Shown: piece by piece, positions 21,055-32,425 of the stretch
How the letters are laid out: every line of letters starts with the position of its first letter
Numbering within the stretch: the stretch's first letter is position 1
NCBI GenBank assembly: GCA_003194525.1
Contig: NBIV01000009.1
Location: 526,250-590,249 of the forward strand
Direction of reading: 5' to 3'
DNA length: 64,000 bases
Source of the DNA: Gracilariopsis chorda
Taxonomy: Eukaryota; Rhodophyta; Florideophyceae; Gracilariales; Gracilariaceae
The notes under the pieces: model-generated
The model's database searches: none
What the model was told of the DNA's origin: nothing
What the model saw: the letters and a program-made list of their open reading frames with translations, nothing else
Program-made: the position numbers and the translations under genes

Positions 21055-23370
21055 TAAGGCTGTGCTGTAGTTTATGGGGATGTGGCTTCTTCCGAAAGGT
21101 GTAGGTCAACGACCTTCTAGAAATTTCTTTTGCCTGTCTGCTTAAGGAAAGCGAGAGCAGAGTTGAATCCAGAGTTGTGCGTGCCATATTTGGGAGGGGA
21201 GGCGAAGGGGGCTATTATGACAGATGCGTGCGCGATGCATGAGTGATACGGTGATAGGGATGTTAATAGCAGTGCTCGTGGGTTGCGTCAAGGTTCTGAT
21301 AACTGGTCTAGAAAAGATTTGAGTTGCTGCATGAATAAAGCGTCAATTGTGCAATGGTTATCAGCGTGTTATCAGGGGTAACATGAATGGAGCCAGAGGA
21401 CTGTAGTAGGGAGCTCGGGAAAGCCAAGGGACCATGCTTAACGTGACCACTGTTAAGAATGTTGTCGATTTGTGATGAGTGCGTGAAGCAGAGTGATCTT
21501 GAGGCATTTGATGCAGTTTGGACCAGTGACATAACCTTCCAATGAACGTATCGATGACTGGAGTGGACTGTTTGAGGTGAAGATGTCAAAGTTGCGACAT
21601 GACGAAGATATTGCGCTCTCTTCCTGTATGTTACACCAATACGAATTCTGATCGTAGTACATGTACTTGGCATTATCGATGATGAGCGCAAGACTTGCTA
21701 TTCTGACGTCATTGCGCAACTCAAAAGAGAACGTCTCTTGTGGGAACGACTGGAATGCTAATGGGCTAATATGCTGCTGGGTGTTTCTCCCAGGCCTTGC
21801 ACCCTTCTTCCTCAAGAATTGTTCGCTCCAGGACATCGTAGTGGGTGGTACTGTCGCTAGGTGGTAATTGCTGTGAGCGCATTGGACTTTTTGGTGACGA
21901 AAGTGACGCAGTTGGGACAATCGTATGGGTCGCGATGACTGCGGACGCCGAACAACACGCATTTCTCTGACGGGTCATCGCTGGTTCGGTTACTCAGTAT
22001 GTAGAAATACTGAAGGCGGAGGAGGCAGCGAGGAGGGTGCAACGAAGTGGAGTGGCAAGTCTCGCGATTATGCTTCCTTGAGTGCCGGCGATAGGCGTTA
22101 TGGGTGAGAGTTTCGAGTACGATCAAGGGCACTTATTCAGCACAGGAACGGCAGCTGAGCGACGGCGGAAAAAACGCCAATGTCGGGGGTCAGATGCGCG
22201 GCTCTACCAACTTGGGCGGTAAGAAATAGCCTTGTCTTTTTGAATAAGGCTGACGGTGGGCGGTGATTAGAGCCGACAGCGAATCAGTCTCAGTGGCCAC
22301 CCCTCATTCTCAGTGCCAGTGATGTGTCGCACGGCCGCTCGCCCATTCGGCGTCCAGTAGCGTGGACGGTGGGTGGACAGCGGGACAGTAGTACTGTCAC
22401 AGTACGCGCCACGTGAGCGGAGAAAATTAGCGCGATATCTGCACGTGAGCTGCCAATCAAAGCGCTCAATCTCACCGCACGCTGTCGGTCCGCGTCGGAC
22501 TGAGCTGCCCTCGCGAGTCACACACAATCATCCGTCGTCGCTATCGACGTCATTCACAAGGCTGCTAACCGTTTATCATTCGTAGCCAACAGAGCTCTTC
22601 GCCCTCCTCGCAAAGCTTTTCACCTTACAGGCACCAGGCTGCCGGTGAAGTGAAGAGAAATCCTTTCTTCATTAACGAGAGCGCCCTCGCAGAGGTTCTG
22701 CCACATTCGCCTTACCCCTGGCTGTTTATAGAAGTTAAGACAAGTAAACAAAGTTGCATGACACATGCACGTGCCGCTGCATGCCGATGGCGAGCCAATC
22801 GCAGCAATGAACATGTGTGTAAACGTAAACAGTTCTGCCAACGCTGTCGGCCTTCATCGCCCCGGAATCGGCGCAACGCTTATAGTCTATATTGCATCAC
22901 CTTTGTGTATGCCGTTGCCTGGAGCATTTAACGGCCGCATCCTTGCTTCCCCGTCCCCAACCCTCATACGTTTCCCCTAATACAGCTTTTCTGTCGCCGA
23001 ATTCGCATCACTAGTCTGTCTGCGCGCTGCGCCAAACTCACTGTACATTTGCCTGTCCTTTCAATACCGTATTGAAAGCGGGGAGAACAGCTTGCTTGGC
23101 CCGAGTATAATCTTCCAGACACGTTTTTTCGCCCATTTCGCTTTTCCTCGCTTAATCCGATTCCCCACGCCGCCTGTTTGTACACCTTCTTTCTAAACCC
23201 CTGCGCAGCTTTCCGTATCTTATCTGTGTGAATATCTTTCTCGGTGGAATCCCAACCAACACGTTTCTTTTTCGACCCTAGTTTGAATACGCCCCAACAG
23301 CAACTGCCTTCTTCACCTACCACTGTTTAATCAAGCGTATCGCAGTCTCAACACTCGCTCCCTACAACTG
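21055..23370. other. Spacer upstream of the DEP-DUF547 gene
   Basis: The longest frame is a 169-codon minus-strand frame (21453-21962) without motifs, which I do not accept. The stretch 22110-22700 is GC-rich with CACGTG-type motifs and may be a promoter region. No RNA gene is recognised. Confidence 0.45.
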
Positions 23371-24675
23371 TTGCCATTCGCCATGACGCCTCCGCCAAAC
23401 AGCATTCCATGGCGTAACTCTCCGCCCTTCAGCCCCCCCAGTTGCGGCACCCTCTCAGACGCATCACATTCCCTCGACCTCCAATTCGGAAAGCGCCCGT
23501 CAGACCCTTCAATCGATCCCACCTTCATCGACTTAATCGACGCCTTAGACACCATGATGCAACCACCGGCCAAGCGCATGTCATTCTCCCGCAAGAAGTG
23601 GGACGGCTATAAGGCATACGTTGCTACCGGTTCGGAAATTGTTGACTGGCTCATACAGCACTCCTTTGCCTATACTACCGAGGCTGCCACCGAGTTTGCT
23701 CGCCAGCTAGTGAAAATGAGTGGACTCATCCCTACTTTCCGTGTTGATACTTCAGACAAATCTTTCTTACCTACAACTAGCGCCACATACGTACATAGGG
23801 GTTTGTCCCTCATGTCTCAGCACGGCCTCAACGTTTCAATTGCCTTTCCTGGGAAGACTCGCGATATCATTTCTATTCTGTCCGAATTGAACGACACCTT
23901 TGCTCAAGTGTGTCACACAGGGGTGTCCGTCGATGGACATTTCGTGGAGTACTCTGCCATTCGAGGGAGCGCAGCTTGGAGAAGGGCTCTTTCTTTGTTA
24001 ATTGAGCTTGCCAAATGTGATGATTCAAATATTACAACGGCCTCGGCTGATTTCAAGAAGGCCTCATTCTATAACTTGTACAATCTGCTTATCTTCCATG
24101 CCAAGCTTGTCTACGGCCATCCCACCGACCTGCTCAAACGCAGCAGCTTTTTCAATGAGGCTGCATATATGATTGCCGGCAAGTATATAACATCTGTTGA
24201 ACTTGAACATTTCGTATGCAGAAAGACCATGCCCGCCACCGATGACCGCGTGACATGGATGTTGGCCGAAAAGGACCCTCGCATGCACTTCATTCTGAAC
24301 TGCGGCGCTCAGTCGTGCCCACCGTTATTGCCACTCGATGTGGATAACGTTGAAACTCTTCTACAGAAGGCCACGGAGAATTTCATTGAAAACAACTGCG
24401 AAGTCGATGTCAAGGCCAGAAGAGTCACTCTAAGTAGACTGTGGAAGTGGTTCCGGCCAGACTTCACGCCATCGTCAACGAGTGATGCTGACCTCATCAA
24501 GTGGATTGCTGAACGAGCAAGCAAAACCAAATCCCTCCAGCTTGCGGAGCTGACATCGAAAGACTTCAAAATCAAGTTCAAGCCGTACAATTGGGCAGAT
24601 AACGGTGAAGTGAACGCAAAACCTGATATCCGTTTCATGGCTGTGTATGATCTTAGTTTTTCAAGAACGGTGTAG
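23371..24675 (+). CDS. DEP and DUF547 domain protein
   Basis: 434 residues. The N-terminal ~60 residues are proline-rich and probably disordered. Residues about 62-145 form a DEP-like domain: a basic patch FSRKKWDGY, then GSEIVDWLIQHSFAYTTEAA, then LVKMSGLI. DEP domains mediate membrane or receptor association. Residues about 225-345 carry DUF547: FYNLYNLLIFHAKLVYG, then FILNCGAQSCPPLLP and a C-terminal VTLSRLWKWF. This DEP plus DUF547 order occurs in plant and algal proteins, sometimes with a glutaredoxin domain in front, which is missing here. The biochemical role of DUF547 is unknown. Either the first methionine (23371) or the one at 23383 could be the start. There are no membrane segments. 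Confidence 0.82.
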   Translation: MPFAMTPPPNSIPWRNSPPFSPPSCGTLSDASHSLDLQFGKRPSDPSIDPTFIDLIDALDTMMQPPAKRMSFSRKKWDGYKAYVATGSEIVDWLIQHSFAYTTEAATEFARQLVKMSGLIPTFRVDTSDKSFLPTTSATYVHRGLSLMSQHGLNVSIAFPGKTRDIISILSELNDTFAQVCHTGVSVDGHFVEYSAIRGSAAWRRALSLLIELAKCDDSNITTASADFKKASFYNLYNLLIFHAKLVYGHPTDLLKRSSFFNEAAYMIAGKYITSVELEHFVCRKTMPATDDRVTWMLAEKDPRMHFILNCGAQSCPPLLPLDVDNVETLLQKATENFIENNCEVDVKARRVTLSRLWKWFRPDFTPSSTSDADLIKWIAERASKTKSLQLAELTSKDFKIKFKPYNWADNGEVNAKPDIRFMAVYDLSFSRTV

Positions 24676-25165
24676 AGTATTACCATCTTACCCGCATTTG
24701 CATGTGTACATTTCTTCCTTCTTCATGCTGCATCTAATGCTGCCTCGCATACTGAGTAACAGTTGCTGTGAACTGAGAAAGGGAAATCTTTCGAAACCCT
24801 TTTCTCCGTTCGCTTCTACTAAAGTTAACGTCTTGAGTCACCCCCGACGCTCGCACGCGTTTTAGGATCCAGGTCTTCTAGGATACTTCGCCTTTGGACG
24901 AGACGTGCTGACGAATGAACGGGTTACCGAACCGAATGCATATCGAAATCGTCTAAAACGACGACACTTCGCCACTAAATGTGAACTGCAGCAGAGTGGT
25001 TGGTCTCCGATGACTTCACTTGCGCTACTCTGCGCTACTCTATTTCCGAAGATAATCCACAACCCAACCAATAGAGCTCGCGAGCAATCAGGTTTTTCTT
25101 ACACGTCACTATGAACACCAGTCCAAAGCCTAGCACTCGCAAGTGGTTTGAAGGACGATTGTCGG
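24676..25165. other. Convergent spacer
   Basis: It separates the 3' ends of the DEP-DUF547 gene (plus) and the SLX4-like gene (minus). No gene recognised. Confidence 0.5.
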
Positions 25166-26989
25166 TTAGAAATCAGAATTCAGCTTGTTCAGGTAGTCCC
25201 TTGAACCTTTGGAGACTGCCTCTCCCTTGTACATGATGCCCTCGGTGTGCAAGAAGGTCGTAAGCGCTTTCTTAGAGACATTCAGTCCAGACTGACGCAC
25301 GCTGTTCAAAATCCCACTATAAGGAACCGATTCTACCTTGAGAATCCTGTCATATAGATCTCGATCCTTTCGGATTGCTGTAGCTATAATCTCATGCCCT
25401 GTTCCCGTTCGTTTCTTCTTTAGTCGTGATACGGCGTCCTGGCCCTCTTCTGAGTTTGAGTCTGAATCCGAGCATGCACGTTTTGGAGAAAGCCGAGATA
25501 TCCTTTTGCCTGCAGAAGGTTCTCGCAGCAGTGCGCTATTATTGGTCCCACTTTTGTCCTGTGGACTGCGTTCGCGCATAAGGTCTATCATATCTTCTTC
25601 GTCCGAGGCTGCCCGTTCCTTTTGTCTTCGGAGGGACAGTTCTCTCGAAGTACCAGGTCGCCATCCTGCCGAAAGTTTTGGGGCTTTGAAAACGTCAAGG
25701 TCACTGTCACTTTCCAAGGCACTGCCAATATGTGACTTCAAGATCATACCTCGTAAAGACTCCTCATCTGAGTCACTATAAGTATTCGAACGTTTTGCAG
25801 CACGTGCCGTCTTGGCATTGTCATCGCTTTCGGCGCTAGAGATGACAACAGTCTCGTTGATACAAATGTCTGGAGCTGCTCTTGTCTCTTCAACGGACTC
25901 GCGCACAGTTTCCTCAGTTAAATCAACAACGGCAGTCGTTCGTTGTTCGTTGAACTCTGCTTTTTGGAGAACTTCTGCCGGCCTTGTTTGATTTTCTTTT
26001 TCTTTCTCAAGCTGACTCACCATTTCTTGATAGCGGTTTTGAATCCTCTGTACGACCGCTGTATGGCGCGTCTCCTCCTGGCGTAATTGGCGTCTTCTCC
26101 AGTTTTCAATCTTCATTTCGAGTGATATCTGGGATTTGAGAGAAATGTCCCTTTCGAAGTCCAACTCACTTTCGTCAGAAGACGCAGACAGTGCACCGAG
26201 ATTCAAGGAAGAGTACTTTTCTTTCCGTAAAGATGCTGCAGTATCCAGCTTAGCCTGCGATATGCCGTAGGTTTTTGTGGTGCCCATGAGAGAGGTGCGG
26301 TCAGGAGCGCTGTCACCAGTTGGCGTGTGTCGCTGGCTTCCAGTAGGCTTTTGTGTGGGTTTGTATTCGTCATCGTCTTCTTCTTCATAGAGTGGCTTCC
26401 GCCGCTGTAGCATTGCTCCGAGCCTGCTGGTCGCGAATCTCTGTGTGGGAATGATTCGCTCTTCGTTTGTCGGCTCAACCTCATCTGTGGGTTGCAAGCC
26501 ATCTAGGATTGGCACTGCATGTAAAGCATCTGCAATGCGACGCCTGGCAGGGTCTGGTATTCGCAATCTAACAAAGTCCTCGTCTGTGAGCAGTCGCAAC
26601 GCTTTTAAGTCAATTTCTTCATCTGCGAAACGTTGGGTATATCGCTGTAGTCCGAGTAGATTCAACAGGTCTGTAAGTTGTTCGTCGCACTTCTGACGCG
26701 GTGGTGATGACACGGTCGGCCTTGCGAATTGGGCGCTCGAGTTGGGTGGCTTTCTTTTCACAGGTCGAAGGGGAAGCTGTTCGTCTGCGCAGCGATTTGC
26801 GTGTTCTTGCCGTGCAGCTGGTGTGAAGGCGCGAAGGTCTCGGTGACATGTTCCACATATCGGTGCGTCATTTGTCTTTTCCTTTGAATCGAAGCAGCGA
26901 TTAATGTGAGACTCAATATCATGGGGCGCGAAAAGCGTGAAGGGCACTGAGCAGGACGGACAGGCATCAAGAAACGTCTTGTGATTCAT
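25166..26989 (-). CDS. SLX4-like structure-specific endonuclease scaffold (2x UBZ4, SAM, CCD)
   Basis: 607 residues. Two consecutive zinc fingers have identical spacing, C-x2-C-x14-H-x3-C: C10/C13/H28/C32 and C45/C48/H63/C67. This is the UBZ4 pattern of DNA-repair proteins. Residues about 103-160 look like a SAM domain (LLNLLGLQRYTQRFADEEID then ALRLLTDEDFVRLRI). A basic-acidic coiled coil lies near 280-335. The middle is acidic, serine-rich and probably disordered. The last ~70 residues (RKDRDLYDRILKVESVPYSG then LNVSKKALTTFLHTEGI) match the SLX4 C-terminal helical domain that binds the SLX1 nuclease. SLX4 organises SLX1 and other nucleases at crosslinks and Holliday junctions in the nucleus. 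No BTB domain is seen. A SNM1- or FAN1-type protein is less likely because no nuclease domain is present. Confidence 0.68.
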   Translation of the reverse strand: MNHKTFLDACPSCSVPFTLFAPHDIESHINRCFDSKEKTNDAPICGTCHRDLRAFTPAARQEHANRCADEQLPLRPVKRKPPNSSAQFARPTVSSPPRQKCDEQLTDLLNLLGLQRYTQRFADEEIDLKALRLLTDEDFVRLRIPDPARRRIADALHAVPILDGLQPTDEVEPTNEERIIPTQRFATSRLGAMLQRRKPLYEEEDDDEYKPTQKPTGSQRHTPTGDSAPDRTSLMGTTKTYGISQAKLDTAASLRKEKYSSLNLGALSASSDESELDFERDISLKSQISLEMKIENWRRRQLRQEETRHTAVVQRIQNRYQEMVSQLEKEKENQTRPAEVLQKAEFNEQRTTAVVDLTEETVRESVEETRAAPDICINETVVISSAESDDNAKTARAAKRSNTYSDSDEESLRGMILKSHIGSALESDSDLDVFKAPKLSAGWRPGTSRELSLRRQKERAASDEEDMIDLMRERSPQDKSGTNNSALLREPSAGKRISRLSPKRACSDSDSNSEEGQDAVSRLKKKRTGTGHEIIATAIRKDRDLYDRILKVESVPYSGILNSVRQSGLNVSKKALTTFLHTEGIMYKGEAVSKGSRDYLNKLNSDF

Positions 26990-27928
26990 GTTACCAAGAC
27001 TCTAATAGGGTCGCTACCCAAGAGCGGATGTATCCCTGTACTTTCAAACTGGCTACGAGACGCGGGCTTTGAGGCCTCATAGAAAAGTGTTTTTGAAACC
27101 ATGCTGCCAGAAAAGGATTTTTAAATGATAGTCACAGCGGTCCTCTCAGGAGCAAAAACGGAATGACGCGCCTCTTTTCTATGGGAAAAAGCTACGCTTT
27201 CCCGCGATGTTCCCCGTACCCATCACGGCCATCACGGCTTTATGGGTTGGAGAAGGGGTAAAGGGAAGTCTGTAAGGGTTACAGGGATAGCTTTCCTGGT
27301 CCTGCTGTTTGTCCTCGCCCCTGCGAGCGATGGGAAGTTCGTACACGGCTTTCCAGATTTCATCGCATGCCAATTGCAGTCACGCAATTCGTGTTCTGCC
27401 TCTCCGTGGGAGACCGCTTTCAATTCATGAGGTTTTCGAGCGTCACCTTCCCCCTCCTCGATTTTCTGAGAATGCATCTCCCAAGTTTACGGGCCGGTTT
27501 CTCTCACGGCCCTGTAAGCGTTTCCGTTTTCAGCATGCGCTGTGTCGTCCTCAGTCTTTCCTTAGTTTCACAGCTCACACAGCATCTACTCGTCTCCCGG
27601 TATCTGCACTGCGACTCTCACCGCCAGACGTTGTCCAATTGTTAGTGTATGCCATAAACGCAATCAACTCGCCATGAGTCTTCAAATTATTCCACTATCC
27701 ATCAGCTAGCTGTGAAACTCCTCACGCACTTCCGCCATCCTCCTGTACGTTCCTCGGCTGTACATAAGCTCTTATGTCAAACCAACTTTACCGACAGACG
27801 CTGGTTAATATCATCAGTCCGGAACAAGCAGTTGTATGCAAACAAATTCAAAGTGAGTCTGCACCTCTCTTTGGCCAATTTCGCTTCAGGCTTCGTGTGT
27901 GTTGTTCGCGTTTTATCTCACACTATCC
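26990..27928. other. Spacer between divergent genes
   Basis: The SLX4-like gene leaves to the left and the coiled-coil gene to the right, so both promoters lie here. Overlapping short frames at 27230-27680 show no motifs. Confidence 0.45.
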
Positions 27929-28747
27929 ATGTCTAAGAAGTCGGGTCTTCTTCGACCCTCTGTAAGTCAAAGTGACCAAACCGAGTACAGAGACGCAAAG
28001 GATCGTCTAATCAAGGCATATTGTAAAAGGGCTCATTGTGAAAACCGAATTCTCAAGTATCGCAGAGAGATTGAAGCCATAGTTAAAAGGATCAATGGGC
28101 ATCTAACGAATGATGATCGGCTGGATTTCGAAAAGTTTCTTCCCTTGGTGAGTTCAACGCCTATGCGCCACACTTTTAGTCGAGAAAGCATCAAACGAAT
28201 ATCCACGTTACAGGGCAGTTTGGACACCGTTAAGGCTCGTATAAACGCACTTCTTGCGGAAAACCAGCAACTCAGGGAAACAGTCAATCGTCATAGCCAT
28301 TGTTGTGGGGCCCAAGTTTCCAAGCTCGACGTGATCATCAATGAGCTTACTGCACTTCGTGAGAAAGAACAGGAGCTAGCTGATTGTGACACCATTCCGG
28401 ATACTATTGATGAGCTTACTGAAGTGGTACAAAATGATCGAGATTACGAAGGAAGCATTGACCATCAATCCTCTCATACTTCGAAACATGATCAAGATAT
28501 GTCTGACGCTGGACTCCAACTATCACCCCGCGTGTCCTCTCCCACGCCTATCCATACGCAGGCACCCGAAGAACCGCGCACTCCGCTACTTGAACCGCCC
28601 CACTATGGACAGAATCAGGAAGTATCGACTGAACAACTGTCTCACGAGAGCCTGGAGCCCAGAACGCCACTCAATGAGAACGAAGATGCACCGGAAACAA
28701 CCTCGCATGCTCCTGTTGGAAGCGTATCCTCTCGTCATAGAGAATGA
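27929..28747 (+). CDS. Coiled-coil protein of unknown function
   Basis: 272 residues from the methionine at 27929 (MSKKSGLL). The frame opens 30 bp earlier, but the upstream residues are hydrophobic and unsupported. Residues about 25-75 and 95-185 are heptad-like and charged (RDAKDRLIKAYCKRAHCENR; NALLAENQQLRETVN; NELTALREKEQELAD), predicting two coiled coils. The C-terminal ~90 residues are rich in proline, serine, threonine and glutamate, with three PRTPL-type repeats (EEPRTPLLEP, LEPRTPLNEN) that could be kinase sites. No known domain is recognised. The layout resembles small kinetochore or spindle adaptor proteins, but that is a guess. Confidence 0.6.
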   Translation: MSKKSGLLRPSVSQSDQTEYRDAKDRLIKAYCKRAHCENRILKYRREIEAIVKRINGHLTNDDRLDFEKFLPLVSSTPMRHTFSRESIKRISTLQGSLDTVKARINALLAENQQLRETVNRHSHCCGAQVSKLDVIINELTALREKEQELADCDTIPDTIDELTEVVQNDRDYEGSIDHQSSHTSKHDQDMSDAGLQLSPRVSSPTPIHTQAPEEPRTPLLEPPHYGQNQEVSTEQLSHESLEPRTPLNENEDAPETTSHAPVGSVSSRHRE

Positions 28748-29589
28748 TGAGGATTTGTGTGTTGTTGCGTACTCTTCTATTGTTGATAAACAACACTAGC
28801 GGTAACATGAGTTTTTGGTGTAGGACGTTGGTTTTCTACTCATCACTACCGTTAAAACGAATGCTGCTTCGGAATCTCAACAGTGTCTGAGCAACTAACC
28901 TTTTACCGTGTACCGAAGGTAAACTAAAAAATGCATCGGAGACGAGCCGAGCGTCGAAATGTATCTTCATATCTTCTTCTTCTTCTTCTTTACTGTGGGC
29001 CCTTGATGTCTAACTACAACATAAGGGTAAACTGCTTCTTCTTCTTTAGTATGGTCTGTCGCTCCTGATTTCGAAGCGACAGGAGATCTATCTGATTACA
29101 GGTAGTTCTCTATCTTGAAGAAGGCCAAAAACTCTGAGGGCCATTTTCTAATCATTTCCAAAAGCGATTTGTCTTCTCTTTCAAGGGTAAAACATATCTG
29201 GTTAAAGATATTTTTTTTTCTCTCCGCAGGAAACCAATTTCTGCGGTCACCGTTAATATCTGTACCAACGGTAACCTCTTGTACGTTTTCTATGGTTCTG
29301 TTTGTTGCAAAACATTGCTTATCACTGCCCCACCTATTGTGACATCAGCAAAGGGTTTTTAGCTTGGTTAACACTCTGTCCCAACTAAAACGTTCCATTC
29401 CGGTGGAGTGGAGTGATTACCCATTGACCGTGAACATAATCTCTACCGCGAGGCCGTAGCAGATGTGTATTGTTTTCCAGCACCACATCTCATTTGCATT
29501 ACTAATATTACACTGACAGGTATTCGTTAGTCGCGATGTGCCGGGGCGGCACGGCACTGCCGGCCTCCCTCTGATGTGAAATAAATCAA
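28748..29589. other. Spacer with simple repeats
   Basis: Contains CTT trinucleotide runs (28975-28995 and 29036-29046) and no gene. A stretch near 29115 reads on the minus strand as EFLAFFK; a similar phrase, KFLAFLK, recurs near 30660, so an old dispersed repeat may underlie both. Confidence 0.4.
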
Positions 29590-29645
29590 CAGTGGGTCTG
29601 TGTGTGTGTGTGTTTACGGGCACGTGCCTCTAATTCCGAGGCAGG
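29590..29645 (+). repeat. GT-rich/AATTCCG dispersed repeat, copy 1
   Basis: TGTGTGTGTGTGTTTACGGG followed by CACGTGCCTCTAATTCCGAG. The same succession (GT-rich run, about 15 bases, then AATTCCG or a one-base variant) occurs at 30945, 42670 and 43631, and inverted near 31160-31225. Confidence 0.6.
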
Positions 29646-30072
29646 GGTATTAACTTTCTAGAAGAAGTAGAAGGCTAATCATCTATTCGACGGCTAAATT
29701 CCCCTAATAGACCCAATTGCATCTCCATTTGGCTTCCTCATCCGGCGTAACGTCACAGTCTTTTGTAGCCTTTTCGGAAGGTCGGCACACCTCGACGGGC
29801 TGAACTGCATGTGCCTTTAGCGGGACTCGCCAGTACCTTGCAGTGATCCCTCACCACAGCCGGCATCCAGCGCAAAGCGATTTTGCATCGTGGTTCCATA
29901 TGGGCTACGACAACTTTGACGCCCCAACAGTGGGTCTATGTTAGAAATTTTGCTGTCGGGACAAAAATTGATTCGCAGACTTAGTCGGAAAAAAGGACTC
30001 CGTTCACTCTCAGTAAGCAACAGAAACGGCTAGTCTTTATCAGCAGAAAACCTGTTTCCAACCAAGAGCTGC

Positions 30073-30127
30073 GCACAAAAATGATATGTGTCTAGTAGGT
30101 CCTACTAGATACATATAATTTTTGTGC
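30073..30127. repeat. Near-perfect 55-bp palindrome
   Basis: The left half GCACAAAAATGATATGTGTC through TAGTAGG and the reverse complement of the right half agree at 25 of 27 positions, with a single central base. It would fold into one long hairpin. No gene overlaps it. It may be a foldback element, a terminator-like structure or the collapsed ends of a MITE. Confidence 0.85.
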
Positions 30128-30939
30128 CCGAACCTCATGATGCTGGCCAGATGGAGAACAACAATTGAGTTTATTCTCATATAAGGTTTGCGTTCTGCCG
30201 ATTGTTGTTGATATGATAGAACAATTTGGTCTTTGTCCAGCTTCAAGGTAAGTTAATCCCGTTGGCTCGAAGGGAAGCCTTTGATGCAAGGGGACGCTAT
30301 TGAATGCACTGATTTCGCAGTTTTTGATGATTCAATAGATTCGGTTCCAATCTGCGGAGAAGCAGTTCCACAGGCAGCATTTGCACCCTCATGTCAGGTG
30401 TTCGTAGTCTAGTTATTCATGCTGCAATCCGTTCCACCACCAAGCACGGTTAACGGTTTCAAAGGTAGTTCCCGAGTATCCTATGAGTGCCTACCATTGG
30501 CCGCTCTGTTCCAGAACCTCGTCTTCATAGGAGCGCTACACCACTCACTCGAATGTTGATCACAAATTACGACTGGAAGCGCTTCTTCTTTATTGTGGAC
30601 AACAGCTTTCTATTACTAAGCTGAAGGAGAGCTTTCAGTAAAAGCCTTCTCTTTTCAGAAAGGCCAAGAACTTCTGTGGCTCATGTCGGATTAACTGCTG
30701 ACTGGTAGCGCTAATCACCCCAAAACGGGGACTCGTCGTGCGGCGAAAATCCTCATTGCTTTCGTTCGCGGCATAACGAAAGGCATTACCAACTGTGAGG
30801 TTTAGTAAACCCACTCAACCCTTAAGCTTTAGTATTTGCTCGTAATGCGCTCGTCTCACGCGGCGGGAATCAAAAAAGAAAAAGAAAGCAGATTGGCCAC
30901 TCTCCTTCAAACGCAGAGAATTCCTTCTGAGAATCAGTA

Positions 30940-30990
30940 TGTGTGTATCTGTGTTTATATGGGCTCTTGTCCATAATTCCGAGACTACCT
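30940..30990 (+). repeat. GT-rich/AATTCCG dispersed repeat, copy 2
   Basis: TATGTGTGTATCTGTGTTTA followed within 16 bases by ATAATTCCGAGAC. Same layout as the copy at 29590. Confidence 0.55.
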
Positions 30991-31134
30991 TACGGTAGGG
31001 GCTAATCTAAGAAAGATAAACCAGTAACTTCATAGTGCAAAGCTTGGTCGTCTAAAGATTGCACGCGCAGATACGGTAGTTCGTCTCGTCAAAAACTTTG
31101 AAAGCACGGTGGTAACCTGAAGGGATATATGTTT

Positions 31135-31230
31135 TATATATAGGGGTTCTTCTAGGATCCATGCCAACCGCTGTTTCGGAATTTGGGATTCGACCCATGT
31201 AAACACACAGACACACATTCGCACAATAGT
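31135..31230 (-). repeat. GT-rich/AATTCCG dispersed repeat, copy 3 (inverted)
   Basis: On the minus strand it reads GTGTGTCTGTGTGTTTACAT, then GGGTCGAATCCC, then AAATTCCGAAAC. This copy also carries a GGTCGAATCC-like box, resembling a polymerase III B box. The boundaries are uncertain. Confidence 0.5.
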
Positions 31231-32425
31231 ACAAAAGTAATGTCATTTCCAGGAGTGCAGGAAGAGGATTTGTCGGAGAGCGGAGCGGGCGAGTTGGATT
31301 ACAAGTGCTTGGTGGCAGTGCGGAATGTGGCCGTCGCATGCACACACCGGATCGCAACCGCCAAGCTTCTTGAACGCCACCTCAGCTCCTCGCTCCGTTC
31401 TCCTCCTTCGCTCCTGGTGTCAAAATCCCTCTCCTCCCACCTTATTCGAGAAGACAGCACCCGTCTTCGGTGCGAAGCGGTTGTGCGCCACTCGGCGCCG
31501 AACAAAAGCCGAACAAGGAGGGCCCATCGTTCAAGCTCTTTCTCCCAAACTATAGAGATTTCGCAATATTCGGTGACTTCCCGATAAACTGTTTGTAGCC
31601 GTCCCTTCCACGGATATTGTGCTGTTTGGTTGCCTTCTCTTGTTTTATTCTTTCGTTCCTAATATCTCGTTGAAACACTGCCGTCCTCCATGAGAGACTT
31701 CAGACGCAGACCGATTCTACCGTCCAAATATGCTGGGGCAGGTGGCTGGTCGACTTCGCTGTTGTTTAGTCAAGACCGTGAAACATTAGACCGTTATGCT
31801 TCGATACCCTAGTCACACCAGAAGAGCTCGCATTGGCCTTTGGAATCGTGTCTCTGCGGAGAGCGCCCCTTGCGTACCACATAGAAGAATGGCCCGGTTC
31901 CATAGCATGAGGTATAGCTCCGTGCGCGAGCGGAGCTACAGAAGTGTGTAACAAACACGCAAGGAATCTGAAATGGTTCTTCTTAGATGAGGGGGAGAGC
32001 AACCATGCATGATGAGCTTTCGTCTCACCATTTTGCTAGAGAGGTACGGGTTAAAAGGGATTGCTATCGTAAGTATATTCCGCAACGATAAAGGTTAAGG
32101 GTTAAGCTCTTTGCCCTCTACCAAGGAAACCCTTTCGCAGCTTCGCATTGGCGTTTAACGTTGTGTTGCGTGCCTGATACGAATGGGGGTTTATAGAGGA
32201 TAATGCTCAGGGTTTTGGGGCATTGACCTATGCCTGTGACAAACTGTCCTGCTATGGGATAGTCAGCAAGTTGACTGGAACAGACAGCAGCGTTCTTACC
32301 GTTTGATACCATGATTTGTGTTCAAGGAGCTCACGAATAGAAGTGAGGTGTTTAGGGTCAAAGGTATCTTTAATAACCCTCAACATCTTCTTGTTCCTAT
32401 GAAGAAGATGCAGTCTTCAAGTCAT
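31231..32425. other. Spacer downstream of the PPK1-Nudix gene
   Basis: A 134-codon frame at 31183-31587 is serine/arginine-rich without motifs and is not accepted. The part nearest 32425 should hold the 3' end of the PPK1-Nudix transcript. Confidence 0.4.

Noticed and set aside
21453-21962. 169-codon minus-strand frame
   Set aside because: No recognisable domain, and overlapping frames of similar length occur on the other strand.
31183-31587. 134-codon frame near the dispersed repeat
   Set aside because: It begins in repeat sequence and is low-complexity serine/arginine-rich.
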